Below, one piece after another: positions 26,356 through 35,233 of a stretch of DNA of 52,316 nt. The notes beneath the pieces were generated by a model. The model made no database searches, was not told the DNA's origin, and saw only the letters and a list, made by a program, of their open reading frames with translations. The stretch's first letter is position 1. The number at the start of each line of letters is the position of its first letter. Position numbers and translations under genes: made by a program. This DNA is from Deinococcus sp. Leaf326 (lineage in GTDB: Bacteria > Deinococcota > Deinococci > Deinococcales > Deinococcaceae), in assembly GCF_001424185.1 (NCBI RefSeq), contig NZ_LMOM01000032.1, positions 356,862 through 409,177 on the forward strand, read 5' to 3'.

Positions 26356-27962
26356 GCCCGGACCTGCCGGTCCTGGGCCATCATGGCCAGGAACACCTGA
26401 ACCAGCCGGGGATCGAAATGCGCCCCGGCTCCCCTCGCCACTTCGGCCAGGGCGGCCTCGCGGGTCCAGGCCGCCTTGTAGGGCCGCTCCGAAATCAGGG
26501 CGTCGTACACGTCGACGATGCTGAAGACACGGGCCAGGAGAGGGATCGCCTCCCCCGCCAGACCGTCCGGGTACCCGCGGCCATCCCAGCGCTCGTGGTG
26601 ATGCCGGACGATCTGCCGGATGGCCGGCGGCATGAGGGTCTCGTCCTGAAGCAGTTCGTCACCCACCTCCACATGGCGCTGCATGACAGCGCGTTCCTGC
26701 ACAGTGAGCGCCCCCGGTTTCCGAAGGATGGCGTCTGGCACGGCAACCTTGCCGATGTCATGCAGGTAGGCACCCCACCGCAGGTACTGGAGGTCTTCCG
26801 GACCGAGCCGGAGCGTCTCCCCCAGCCGGAGGGCGAGCACCGTCACGCGGTCCGTGTGCCCCGAAACCTCGTCGTCGCGGTACTCCAGAACGCGCCCGAG
26901 GGTCTTGAGCGCCGCCTCCTGCATCTGCCGCAGATGCTCGATGTGCGTGATCCTCTCGGCGGCCCGCCCGATCCAGCCCGTGACGATCTCCAGGATCCTG
27001 AGGATCTCCGCCGCTTCCTGCGCGACCGGACCGGCGTTCGACAGGGTGACGATGCCTGCGACCTGCCCTCCCACCTTCAGGGGGGCCATGGACAGCACGC
27101 TCAACTCCAGCTCCTGAAAGTCACTCTTCAAGCTGAGGTCTGTCTGTCCAGACAGACTCAGGCTCCGCCCCGTCTCGGCGACCGTGTGGGCATGAACCCC
27201 GAACGCTGCGGAGACGTCGCTGATCCGCGTCTCCGTCACCCCCGAATCGCCCGACAAGATCGCCAGGTCTGCCGACAGTTCTCCGCAGTCCAGCAGGCCG
27301 AACTGGACCCCCAGGGCGCAGCCGCTCAGCTCCATGAGGGTGCCGAGGGCGCGCCGGTAGAGTTCCGGGACCTGCTCTATGGCGTCCAGTTCGGTCGACA
27401 GCTGTGCCAGCCGCTCGAAACGGTGGGTCGACCGCTGGGCTTCCTCAAGAGCGAGGAGGCGCGTGTAGGCCACGCCCGCAGCCTGACTCAGGAGTGTCAG
27501 CGCTTCCCGGTCCTCTTCACCCAGCCGCTCATAGGTGTTCGTCGTGTCGACGGACAGCACCCCGAAGGCCTGTCCATCCGGGCCGAGCAGGGGAACGCCC
27601 AGGTACATTCCGGGCTGCGGAGTGCCCGAAATGAACATGGCGTCCCTGCGCGGCCGCGCGTCATCCAGCAGCAGCGCCTGACCCGACTGGAACACCTGCC
27701 AGGCCAGCGAGGTTTCCGGCACGCTGGTCTGGCCGAGGGCCCGGTCGGCGAGGTGGCCCGCGGCCGCGACGATTTCCATGACCTGCAAGTTCGCGCGGTA
27801 GAGGGTCGCCAGGACGGTCGTGGCCCGCGTCGTGGTGAGGGCGAGTTCCACGCAGCGGGGAAAGACGTGCCGCGACGAGCGCGCCAGATGCACCAACGCT
27901 GCCGCGTCCAGCGCAGGTTTGGACGGAGGTCGCTGCAATGGGCTGGAAGTGAAGGTGTCCAT
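26352..27962 (-). CDS. GAF-domain HD-GYP cyclic di-GMP phosphodiesterase
   Basis: From the ATG chosen here the protein has 536 residues. Two GAF-like sensor domains occupy about 25-165 (GMYLGVPLLGPDGQAFGVLS is characteristic) and 185-335 (SMAPLKVGGQVAGIVTLSNA). A helical linker then leads to an HD-GYP domain with HD at 401-402 in YLHDIGK, HHHERWDGRGYPDGLAG with GYP at 463-465, and FSIVDVYDAL. It is expected to hydrolyse cyclic di-GMP. A GTG nine bases upstream (27971) is an alternative start; neither has a good ribosome site. The gene precedes the GGDEF gene with a four-base overlap. A long inverted repeat lies upstream. Confidence 0.93.
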   Translation of the reverse strand: MDTFTSSPLQRPPSKPALDAAALVHLARSSRHVFPRCVELALTTTRATTVLATLYRANLQVMEIVAAAGHLADRALGQTSVPETSLAWQVFQSGQALLLDDARPRRDAMFISGTPQPGMYLGVPLLGPDGQAFGVLSVDTTNTYERLGEEDREALTLLSQAAGVAYTRLLALEEAQRSTHRFERLAQLSTELDAIEQVPELYRRALGTLMELSGCALGVQFGLLDCGELSADLAILSGDSGVTETRISDVSAAFGVHAHTVAETGRSLSLSGQTDLSLKSDFQELELSVLSMAPLKVGGQVAGIVTLSNAGPVAQEAAEILRILEIVTGWIGRAAERITHIEHLRQMQEAALKTLGRVLEYRDDEVSGHTDRVTVLALRLGETLRLGPEDLQYLRWGAYLHDIGKVAVPDAILRKPGALTVQERAVMQRHVEVGDELLQDETLMPPAIRQIVRHHHERWDGRGYPDGLAGEAIPLLARVFSIVDVYDALISERPYKAAWTREAALAEVARGAGAHFDPRLVQVFLAMMAQDRQVRA

Positions 27963-28019
27963 GGAAGTCACGGCTGAGCGGCTAGAGACGATGCTACCGA
28001 CATAGTTCTCAACATGGCA

Positions 28020-28050
28020 GTGAAAAGCTTGCTCATCTCTGACTTTTCAC
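28020..28050. promoter_or_regulatory. Inverted repeat upstream of the GGDEF/HD-GYP operon
   Basis: GTGAAAAG and CTTTTCAC form a perfect eight-base inverted repeat with a 15-base spacer, about 60 bases before the HD-GYP start. It could be an operator for a dimeric regulator. The rest of the gap up to 28239 shows no gene. Confidence 0.35.
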
Positions 28051-28239
28051 AGGATGTAGGCAACAAACCGTATGGTACCACCGTGAACAGGCCGCCCGAG
28101 AGGAATCGGCCAGCCCTTGAGCTCTACGGCTGTCTCCTCCGCCCAGCGTGAGGTCCCGGGTGGGTCCCCAGGCGCCTGGCCCCCACAGCCTGCCGTTCCT
28201 GGGCAGCGAGCCTGTGGGCCAAGACCCAGGGACGGCGCC

Positions 28240-29145
28240 CTAGACTTCTATGGGGCCGAACCGGCGCGGCGAGGTCGAGATCGCCAGCGACGCCACGGCG
28301 ACGGCCTGCCGCAGGGCCAGGGGCAGGGGGGCGCCCTGAAGCAGGGCGTGCAGAAACGCCGCGTTCCAGGTGTCTCCCGCGCCCACGGTATCAATGACCT
28401 CCACACTCGGCGCGGCTACCCGGTGGGTCTCGCCGAGCTGTGCGGCCAGGACCCCCTGGGCCCCAAGTTTGACGGCTACCACGCCGCCGGGCCGAATCTG
28501 GCCGCTCAGGTCCTGCAACGCCAGTTCGGGGGTCGGCTGTCCCGTGAGGTGGAGGGCTTCGAGCTCGTTGATGAGCAGGTAGGTCATGTCGGGCAGCCAG
28601 GACCCCACCTCACGGCGAACGTCCCCAGTAAATCCCGTTTCGGGCCAGCCGAAGTCCAGGGCGCAGTGCGTTCCGGCGGCGCGAAGTTCACGGAGAATCC
28701 GGGGATAGTCCGGCCGCAGCGCAGGCGTCAGGAACGCGCCGGCCAACAGGGCGAGGCGGGCCGGGGGAAGGAGGGGCCGCACCGTGTCCCAGGACAACTC
28801 GCCGAGATGACCGAGGTAGGTGACGAAGCTGCGTTCACTGCCCGGATGGGTGAACGCCGCCGTCACGGAGGTCGGCGCGGCGGTCGGCTGCCAGCGCACG
28901 GCCCCTTCCGGCAACTGCTGCCTGAGCCACTGCCCCGGAAGATCGGCGCCCACGGTACTGACGGTCACGGCCCCGGTCCCGAGCGCGGCACACGCCAGCG
29001 CGGTATTGCCGGCGTTGCCCCCGACCCGCCACTCCAGGTGGGGCACCAGAACCTCGGTGCCTTCGGCCGGCCAGGTGACCAGGGGCCCGAGCACCAGATC
29101 GACATTGACATTGCCCAGGATCACGAGTGGGACCAGAGAGCTCAT
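28240..29145 (-). CDS. PfkB-family carbohydrate kinase
   Basis: The 301-residue cytoplasmic kinase has the N-terminal PfkB signature region (VILGNVNVDLVLGPLVTWPA, then WRVGGNAGNTALACAALG at about 39-56) and the C-terminal signature IDTVGAGDTWNAAFLHALLQ at 251-270 with catalytic Asp258. It should phosphorylate a sugar or sugar-like product with ATP. The acceptor cannot be read from sequence. As the last gene of an eight-gene uptake and degradation cluster, its likely substrate is the sugar released by the upstream deacetylases and lyase. Its start overlaps the deacetylase stop by four bases. Confidence 0.9.
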   Translation of the reverse strand: MSSLVPLVILGNVNVDLVLGPLVTWPAEGTEVLVPHLEWRVGGNAGNTALACAALGTGAVTVSTVGADLPGQWLRQQLPEGAVRWQPTAAPTSVTAAFTHPGSERSFVTYLGHLGELSWDTVRPLLPPARLALLAGAFLTPALRPDYPRILRELRAAGTHCALDFGWPETGFTGDVRREVGSWLPDMTYLLINELEALHLTGQPTPELALQDLSGQIRPGGVVAVKLGAQGVLAAQLGETHRVAAPSVEVIDTVGAGDTWNAAFLHALLQGAPLPLALRQAVAVASLAISTSPRRFGPIEV

Positions 29146-29966
29146 GGTGCCCGACTCCCATAGACGACGTCCAGACCCGCGAAGAGATCATCCAGCGGGT
29201 AGGCGGGCAGGGGGCCGCGCAGCCCGCCCAGACTGAACGTTTCACGTCTCAGCAGCGGCGCGAGCTGTTCCGGTGACAGGGTCCCCAGCGTACTCAGGGG
29301 CCCCGTCTGCGTGCGGTGAGCCGCCAGAGCCGCCCGCTTCCGGTCGGCGTAGGCCCGGACGTCGACCCAGGCGGCCACCGTTCCGTCACTGACCGCGTAG
29401 ACCTCCGGGTCCAGCTGGCCCAGCACGCCGAGGCCCCGGCCACTCTGCAGGCCGCGCATCTCCGGCACGGTCTGGGCGACGTAGAAGAGGCGGCGGGGCG
29501 ACGAAGGGCCGTGGCCGCTCCGGCTGAAGGCTCCGGTGGCCGCCCGGTGGGCCACCAGATGGTCCGGATGACCGTAGATGCCGTGCGGGTCGAAGGTCAG
29601 CAGCACCTGGGGCCGGACCCGATGAATGATGTCCAGCACCTTGGCTTCGGTCTCCAGGGGGTCGGCGTTGATACAGGCGAGGGGTTCGGTTCGCCGGAGC
29701 CTCTCGCCGCGCCCGCTGTCCTGATAGTCCAGGAACACGGGAGGCGAGATTCCCAGGAGGGCGCAGGCCTGCCGGAGCTCGCCCTCCCGCTGCGTACCCA
29801 TGTCGGAAACTGCCAGGGCAGGGTCGGTATTTTTGCCGGCTTCGCCACGCGTGAGGCAGGCGACGGTCACGGCGGCCCCCCGGTCGGCGTACCGGGCCAG
29901 GGTGCCGCCGCAGCGCAGCGCTTCGTCATCGGGATGGGCGAAGACCGCCAGAAGGGAGGCCCGCAT
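29142..29966 (-). CDS. PIG-L/LmbE-family deacetylase, cytoplasmic
   Basis: The 274-residue protein starts MRASLLAVFAHPDDEALRCG: the zinc-binding AHPDDE motif is at 10-15 and the second metal motif HPDH at 133-136 in IYGHPDHLVAH. PIG-L enzymes remove N-acetyl groups from amino sugars (GlcNAc-PI, mycothiol and bacillithiol precursors). With no signal peptide it works inside the cell, on material brought in by the adjacent ABC importer. It is one of two PIG-L enzymes in the same cluster; the other is secreted. It starts three bases after the permease stop codon. Confidence 0.93.
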   Translation of the reverse strand: MRASLLAVFAHPDDEALRCGGTLARYADRGAAVTVACLTRGEAGKNTDPALAVSDMGTQREGELRQACALLGISPPVFLDYQDSGRGERLRRTEPLACINADPLETEAKVLDIIHRVRPQVLLTFDPHGIYGHPDHLVAHRAATGAFSRSGHGPSSPRRLFYVAQTVPEMRGLQSGRGLGVLGQLDPEVYAVSDGTVAAWVDVRAYADRKRAALAAHRTQTGPLSTLGTLSPEQLAPLLRRETFSLGGLRGPLPAYPLDDLFAGLDVVYGSRAP

Positions 29967-29969
29967 CCC

Positions 29970-30821
29970 CTAGCCCTTGAGTCCAGTCAGGACGATGCCG
30001 TCGATGATCTGCTTCTGGAAGATAGCGAAGACGATCAGCACCGGAATCACCGCGAGGCTGCTGGCCGCCATGATCAATCCCCACTGTGTCCCCGCCTCAC
30101 CGTTGAAGAGGGCCGTCCCCACGGGAAGGGTGCGGAACTGGGGCTGCTGGATCACGATCAGGGGCCACAGGAAGGCGTTCCAGTTGCCCAGGAACGTGAA
30201 GATCCCCAGACTGGCCAGCGCCGGCCGGACCAGAGGCATGGCGATGCGTGTGAAGATGCCGAACTCGCCCATGCCGTCGATGCGCGCGGCTTCGAGCAGG
30301 TCGGTGGGCAGGCTCTCGAAAAACTGCCTCATCAGAAAGACGCCGAACGCGCTGATCAGGCCGGGAAACAGAATGGCGAAATAGGCTCCCGGCACGCTGC
30401 GGGTCAGCTGCAGGTCGCTCACGCCCACGAACCACGGAATGACGAGCATCTCGGTGGGAATCATCAGGGTGGAGAGAATGAGGAGAAAGATCAGGTTCTT
30501 TCCCGGAAAGTCGAATTTGGCGAGGGTATACCCGACGAGCGAATCGAAGAACAGGACACTGACGGTCGTCACAGACGCCACGAGCAGACTGTTGCCGAAC
30601 CAGAGCAGGAATTTCGTCTCCGTCAGAACCTGCCGGTAATTGTCCAAGGTGGGCTGGGCGGGCAGGAATGTGAGGTTGAACAGTTCCTGAAAACTCTTGA
30701 GGCTGGTGAGCAGCATCCAGACGAACGGAAAGAGGGTGACGAGGATGCCCAGCGTCAGGACGACGTAGGCCAGCACCGTCTTCACCTCGACGCGGCGGCG
30801 GAGCGGAGCGCTGTGCGTCAC
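29970..30821 (-). CDS. ABC transporter permease, MalG-type
   Basis: This 283-residue membrane protein has six hydrophobic segments, the first VLAYVVLTLGILVTLFPFVW. The EAA loop reads EAARIDGMGEFGIFTRIAMP (about residue 175). It is the second channel subunit of a CUT1 importer. Its ATG overlaps the stop of the MalF-type gene by four bases. No ATPase gene is in the cluster. Confidence 0.93.
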   Translation of the reverse strand: MTHSAPLRRRVEVKTVLAYVVLTLGILVTLFPFVWMLLTSLKSFQELFNLTFLPAQPTLDNYRQVLTETKFLLWFGNSLLVASVTTVSVLFFDSLVGYTLAKFDFPGKNLIFLLILSTLMIPTEMLVIPWFVGVSDLQLTRSVPGAYFAILFPGLISAFGVFLMRQFFESLPTDLLEAARIDGMGEFGIFTRIAMPLVRPALASLGIFTFLGNWNAFLWPLIVIQQPQFRTLPVGTALFNGEAGTQWGLIMAASSLAVIPVLIVFAIFQKQIIDGIVLTGLKG

Positions 30822-31753
30822 AGGTCATGCCTCCTGGTCAGGAATTTCAGCTGAATCACCGTGATGATCAGGATGATCACGAACAGCACCACCGTGATGG
30901 CCGAGGCGTACCCCATCTGGAAGCGGCCGAACGCCATCTGGTAGATGTACAGCGCCACGGTCATGGTGCTGCCCAGCGGTCCGCCCTGGTCGGTGAAGTT
31001 GAGATTGACGACCTGCGTGAACAGTTGCAGGTAGGAGATGGTCCCCGTGACCACGCTGAAGACGATGGTCGGGTTGAGCAGCGGCAGGGTGATGCTCCAG
31101 AACGACTGCGTTCCACTGGCCCCGTCGATTTCCGCCGCCTCGTAGAAGGTGCGCGGGATGGCTGCCAGACCTGCCAGGAAGAGGACGATCTGAAAGCCGA
31201 GGTTCTGCCACACGACCAGCCCGGCCGTGGTCGCCAGGGCCTGACTCGGCGAGGTCAGAAAGGACTGGGGCTGAAGATGGAGCCAGACCAGGGCCGTGTT
31301 GACCGGGCCGAACTGCGGACTGAAGAGCCACTGCCAGACCCAGGCCGCCGCCACGATGGGCGTGACATATGGCGCGAAGTAGAGCGCCCGGTACAGGCCC
31401 CGCAGCGCCGTGACCCGGCTGAGCATGAGCGCCACCGCCAGACCCAGAATGATCTGCGCCGGCACGCCGATCACCGTATACAGCGCCGTGTTCTTCAGGG
31501 CCGTGACGAACTTCGCGTCGTTGGCCAGTTCGCGGTAGTTGTCCAGGCCGATGAATGGCTGCTGCTCCTTGAGGATGTTCCAGTCGAACAGACTCATCCG
31601 CAGCGACATCAGCGTCGGAACGAAGCGCACGATCAGAAAGAAGACCAGGGGCACGAGCAAGAAGGTGTAGGCGGTCCGGGTCTGGTGACGCTTGAGAGAC
31701 CCGGGAGCGGGCACGCCCGCCCGCTCCCCGGAAGAGTTACTTATAGTAGCCAT
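30818..31753 (-). CDS. ABC transporter permease, MalF/UgpA-type
   Basis: This 311-residue membrane protein has a cytoplasmic N-terminal tail, then six hydrophobic segments starting TAYTFLLVPLVFFLIVRFVP. The EAA loop is EAAEIDGASGTQSFWSITLP (about residue 205). The ATG used overlaps the binding-protein stop by 17 bases and has no strong ribosome site. A GTG 13 codons downstream (31714) follows GGGGAG with good spacing and is a plausible alternative start. It pairs with the next permease to form the importer channel. Confidence 0.91.
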   Translation of the reverse strand: MATISNSSGERAGVPAPGSLKRHQTRTAYTFLLVPLVFFLIVRFVPTLMSLRMSLFDWNILKEQQPFIGLDNYRELANDAKFVTALKNTALYTVIGVPAQIILGLAVALMLSRVTALRGLYRALYFAPYVTPIVAAAWVWQWLFSPQFGPVNTALVWLHLQPQSFLTSPSQALATTAGLVVWQNLGFQIVLFLAGLAAIPRTFYEAAEIDGASGTQSFWSITLPLLNPTIVFSVVTGTISYLQLFTQVVNLNFTDQGGPLGSTMTVALYIYQMAFGRFQMGYASAITVVLFVIILIITVIQLKFLTRRHDL

Positions 31754-32978
31754 CCAGAATCTTCTGCTCGTCCTCGGCCGCCTTTTTCACGGCGCTCGCG
31801 GGCGACCCGCCCTGCAACAAGACCGTGTTGATGGCGTCGACCCACGCTTTGCGCTGACCGGCCTCGTCCACGAACAGGGTCGAGGAAGCGAACGGCAGGG
31901 CGTAGACGAACGGCCCGTACACCGGGTCCTTGCGCAGCGTGGGGTCGTTGGACAGTTTCTTGCTGGCCGGAATCTCGCCCACGCTGCGCAGCCACGTGCG
32001 CTGCGTCTCCTCGCTGGTCAGGAACTTGATGAACTTGACGGACGCCGCGAGCTTGTCGCCCTTGGCATTCTTGGTGATGCCGTTGACCCAGTAGGACCCG
32101 AAATTGCCGCGCACGTTGTTGTCCTTGAAGGTCGGGAGGGGCAGGACGCCCCAGTTGAACTTCGCTCCCTTCTCGATCGTGGTTGCCGCGAAGGACCCGT
32201 CGATGATCATGCCCACCTTGCCGGCGATGAAGGCGTCGCGGTAGCTGTTGTTGCCCGGAAAGAAGTTGGGCGTCCCGAGCTTGTACTTGGTCATCAGCTC
32301 GGTATAGAACGTCATGGCCTTGATGCCGGCGGGGCTGTCGTAGTTGACCTTCTTGCCGCCGTCCGCATAGGGCGTGCCGCCGTACTGCCGGACGAGCACT
32401 TCGCGGAGCATGTGGTAATCCTGCCCGTCGGGCTGAATGCCGAAGCCCAGTTGCGTGTAGCGGGGCGGCGCGCCCTTGACGATCTTCCGGCCGGCAGCGA
32501 TGAAGTCCTCCCAGGTTCTGGGCGGCGTCAGGACCCCCGAGGCCTTGAACAGGTCCTTGTTGTAGAACACGGCCAGGGTGCGCACGGAGGTCGGCAGGGC
32601 GTAATACTTGCCGTTCATCTTGCTCGTCTTGATCATGGGCACGAACGTGCTCTCGACCGTACGGGTGGGGAAGTCTTTTTCCGGCAGCGGCTGCAGGTAT
32701 CCGCTGTCGATGTACTGGGGCAGCCAGCCGTAGAACAGGTTGACCACGTCCGGACCCTGCCCCGCCGGCACGCTGGACGCGACCTTCTGGTTGTAGGCGT
32801 CGTAGGGAAAGGTCTCCTGCTTGATCTTGATGTCGGGGTTCTGGGCCTCGAACTTCTTGATCAGGTCGTTCATGGTGCTGACCTTGCTGGCGAAGTCATA
32901 CTGCCAGTAGGTCAGCGTGACGGGCGCCGCGGAAGCGGAGAGGCTGAGGGCCAGGGCCAGCGTGAGCAGCTTGTTCAT
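31737..32978 (-). CDS. Extracellular solute-binding protein of a CUT1 ABC importer
   Basis: The 413-residue product has a signal peptide MNKLLTLALALSLSASA, then the family-1 binding-protein fold: TLTYWQYDFASKVSTMNDLI, GQGPDVVNLFYGWLPQYIDSG, ALPTSVRTLAVFYNKDLFKA (about residues 125-145) and GKVGMIIDGSFAATT. It captures the substrate for the two permeases encoded next. Position between a secreted deacetylase and the permeases suggests the ligand is the product of that deacetylase or its parent compound. GGGAG lies five bases before the ATG. Confidence 0.93.
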   Translation of the reverse strand: MNKLLTLALALSLSASAAPVTLTYWQYDFASKVSTMNDLIKKFEAQNPDIKIKQETFPYDAYNQKVASSVPAGQGPDVVNLFYGWLPQYIDSGYLQPLPEKDFPTRTVESTFVPMIKTSKMNGKYYALPTSVRTLAVFYNKDLFKASGVLTPPRTWEDFIAAGRKIVKGAPPRYTQLGFGIQPDGQDYHMLREVLVRQYGGTPYADGGKKVNYDSPAGIKAMTFYTELMTKYKLGTPNFFPGNNSYRDAFIAGKVGMIIDGSFAATTIEKGAKFNWGVLPLPTFKDNNVRGNFGSYWVNGITKNAKGDKLAASVKFIKFLTSEETQRTWLRSVGEIPASKKLSNDPTLRKDPVYGPFVYALPFASSTLFVDEAGQRKAWVDAINTVLLQGGSPASAVKKAAEDEQKILDGYYK

Positions 32979-33007
32979 GGAAACTCCCTAGGGGGTGAGA
33001 GGGGGGA

Positions 33008-35233
33008 TTACTGACCTAACGTTACACGGGGCCAGAGGTAGGGCAGGGCTTGTTTGCCTCCCCAGCTGAAGGCCGACCACGCCAGACCGCTCTGGCTGAT
33101 GTTGGCGCCGACCCGGGCGTCGGGCGTATCGCCGTCGTACATCACGAGATTGAGACCGATGGTCTGGCCCGCCTTGGGCTGGGTCGGCATGGCGGCCCAG
33201 GGAATACGGAACTCGATGTCGTAGCCCCCGGCGACCTGTCTGGAGGCCACCTGCATGCCCGGCGCCGTCTCCTCCATCGGGCCCTGGTTGGCGTCCGCGT
33301 CCCGGAAGCCCCGGGCGCCGAACCCGGCCGTCGTACACGGGAACGCGGCGGCCATGAGGGTCGTAGAGGTGTCTCGGCTGCCGCCACTGGGGTCCACCGT
33401 CACCCCGATGGCGTCGGAGCGCAGCTGCGCCTTGACGTCGTCGGGGGCGATGTTGCAGGCCACCAGTTCGTCCTTGACGTTCAGGCCCACGTACAGGAAC
33501 TGGTCGTCGTACCCGAGTCTGAAGGCCGCGCTCGCGTCGGCGGCCGAGTCCGGTTTCGTCCGCCACCACAGGTCGGCCGGCCCGACGGCCCCCACCGCCG
33601 CATTCGCCAGGTCGCTGAGGTCCCCGTCGATCTTCGGGGCCACCGCGAGGCGCGGAATGGTCAGGCTGGGAATCACGTAGGCACTGGCCGTGTCCTTGAA
33701 CGCGCCGGCGCTCAGGGACACCGCCAGCAGGGCGCTGTGGCGGCCTTCGGGCAGGGCACTGGGGGCCACCCGCAGATCGACAGTCAGATCCTGACTCTCG
33801 CCCGGTTTCAGGCTATAGCTGGGGACGGAGGCGGCCGTGATCCCTGCCGGCAGCGTCAGGGCCAGCTGGCCGGTGGCGGGCTGCGCGCTGCGGTTGGTCA
33901 CTGTGACCTTGACGGGCGTCGTGGCCCCCAGGACCAGCGGCAGACGGGTCGAGAGGTCTCCGATCACCCAGTCGGTGCCGGTTTCGCGCGCGAAGGCTTG
34001 GTAGCCGGCGATGTCGAAGGTCGGCGTGAAGGTCGCCACGACCGCCGGGACGGGCCGCACGAAGGTGCTCGTCCGGCCGGTGACGGGCTGGTCGCCGGTG
34101 CGGGCGGTATACGTCACCTGGACCGGCGTGCGCTGGGGCTCGGCGCCGAGCGGCGCGGTGATCCGGAATGTCATGTTGACCGTTTCTCCGGGAGCGACGG
34201 TCCGGGCGGCCGGCGCGGGAGCCACCTGCCAGCCCGCAGGCACCTGAAGAGCGAATTGCGTCTGGGTCAGCGGCACAGGGCCCGTATTCGTGAAGGACAC
34301 CAGCACGTCCGAAGGCTGGCCGCTGCCGATGTCATAGCTCGCGGGTTTCGCGCTCAGACGCACAGTCAGCGGCGCGCCCGTCTGGGCCACGAACACACCG
34401 TCGAGCAGGGACGTTTCCTTCTGCGGAACGGGTACCCGGCTGCCCACGAGCATGAACGTTTCGGGGGGCGCCGTCTTGGCCGGCAGGGTACTGAAGGTGT
34501 CCCAGCCCTGGCTGCGGTAGTTGAACTGGGCGACGCTCTTGAGGTCCACGTACCGGACCCGCGCCGACCGCGAAATGTCGTCGGTGGGCACCGCGATGGT
34601 CGCGGCCTCGGCGGTGGGCGGGTAGTAGTACAGCTTCAGCGGCGTGAAGGGCGTGATGCCCTCCTTGGCCAGCTGCGGACAGTACTTGTCGTCGCCGGCG
34701 TAGTTGAACGCCAGGGTGGCCGCCCGGGCCGCCATCTGGTGCTGACCGTGCGTGCCGGGGCCCGGCCACATCGTGACGATCACCTCGGGGCGGCGCAGGC
34801 GGACCAGGCGCACGACGTCACACACGAAGTTCGGCCCCCCCCACTTCTTTTCCGTCTCCTCGGCCGACAGCGTGAAGTAGAAGTCCTGCAACCCCAGGAA
34901 GTGCGGACTGTCTACCCCCACCATGCTCAGCGAGCGCCGCTCCTCTTCTTCACGGATCAGCCCCAGCGCGCGTCCGATCTCGCGCCCGGTGGCGTTCCCG
35001 CCACCCTCGCCGCCCGTCAGCGTGATCACCGTGCCCTTGTACCCGCCGTCCAGAAGGTAGCGGGCGAGCGTACCGGAGACGCCGCCGTCGTCGTCCGGGT
35101 GCGCGCCGATGAACATCAGGTCGACGTCCATCAGGTCGGCGCCGCTCACCGTGCCGCCGTAACTCCCGGGGCCGGTCTGGGCACCGGCACACAGGAGACC
35201 ACTGAGCAAAGCTGCCAGCATTCCTTTTTTCAT
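33008..35233 (-). CDS. Secreted multidomain PIG-L deacetylase with NEW3-like and CBM9-like domains
   Basis: The 741-residue exported protein opens with a signal peptide (MKKGMLAALLSGLLCAGAQT). A PIG-L/LmbE catalytic domain follows: zinc motif AHPDDD at 44-49, and H162/H165 in GTHGQHQMAAR replacing the usual HPDH. Residues about 320-430 and 480-565 are immunoglobulin-like beta-domains of the NEW3 type (LVSFTNTGPVPLTQTQFALQ; VTVTNRSAQPATGQLALTLP). Residues about 570-741 look like a family-9 carbohydrate-binding module (PKIDGDLSDLANAAVGAVGP, then FLYVGLNVKDELV and YDIEFRIPWAAM). It should deacetylate a polymeric or glycosidic substrate outside the cell. The open frame runs about 150 codons further upstream but only through antisense lyase sequence; the ATG here has GGAGGAGAGGT directly before it. 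It overlaps the lyase stop by four bases. Confidence 0.9.
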   Translation of the reverse strand: MKKGMLAALLSGLLCAGAQTGPGSYGGTVSGADLMDVDLMFIGAHPDDDGGVSGTLARYLLDGGYKGTVITLTGGEGGGNATGREIGRALGLIREEEERRSLSMVGVDSPHFLGLQDFYFTLSAEETEKKWGGPNFVCDVVRLVRLRRPEVIVTMWPGPGTHGQHQMAARAATLAFNYAGDDKYCPQLAKEGITPFTPLKLYYYPPTAEAATIAVPTDDISRSARVRYVDLKSVAQFNYRSQGWDTFSTLPAKTAPPETFMLVGSRVPVPQKETSLLDGVFVAQTGAPLTVRLSAKPASYDIGSGQPSDVLVSFTNTGPVPLTQTQFALQVPAGWQVAPAPAARTVAPGETVNMTFRITAPLGAEPQRTPVQVTYTARTGDQPVTGRTSTFVRPVPAVVATFTPTFDIAGYQAFARETGTDWVIGDLSTRLPLVLGATTPVKVTVTNRSAQPATGQLALTLPAGITAASVPSYSLKPGESQDLTVDLRVAPSALPEGRHSALLAVSLSAGAFKDTASAYVIPSLTIPRLAVAPKIDGDLSDLANAAVGAVGPADLWWRTKPDSAADASAAFRLGYDDQFLYVGLNVKDELVACNIAPDDVKAQLRSDAIGVTVDPSGGSRDTSTTLMAAAFPCTTAGFGARGFRDADANQGPMEETAPGMQVASRQVAGGYDIEFRIPWAAMPTQPKAGQTIGLNLVMYDGDTPDARVGANISQSGLAWSAFSWGGKQALPYLWPRVTLGQ

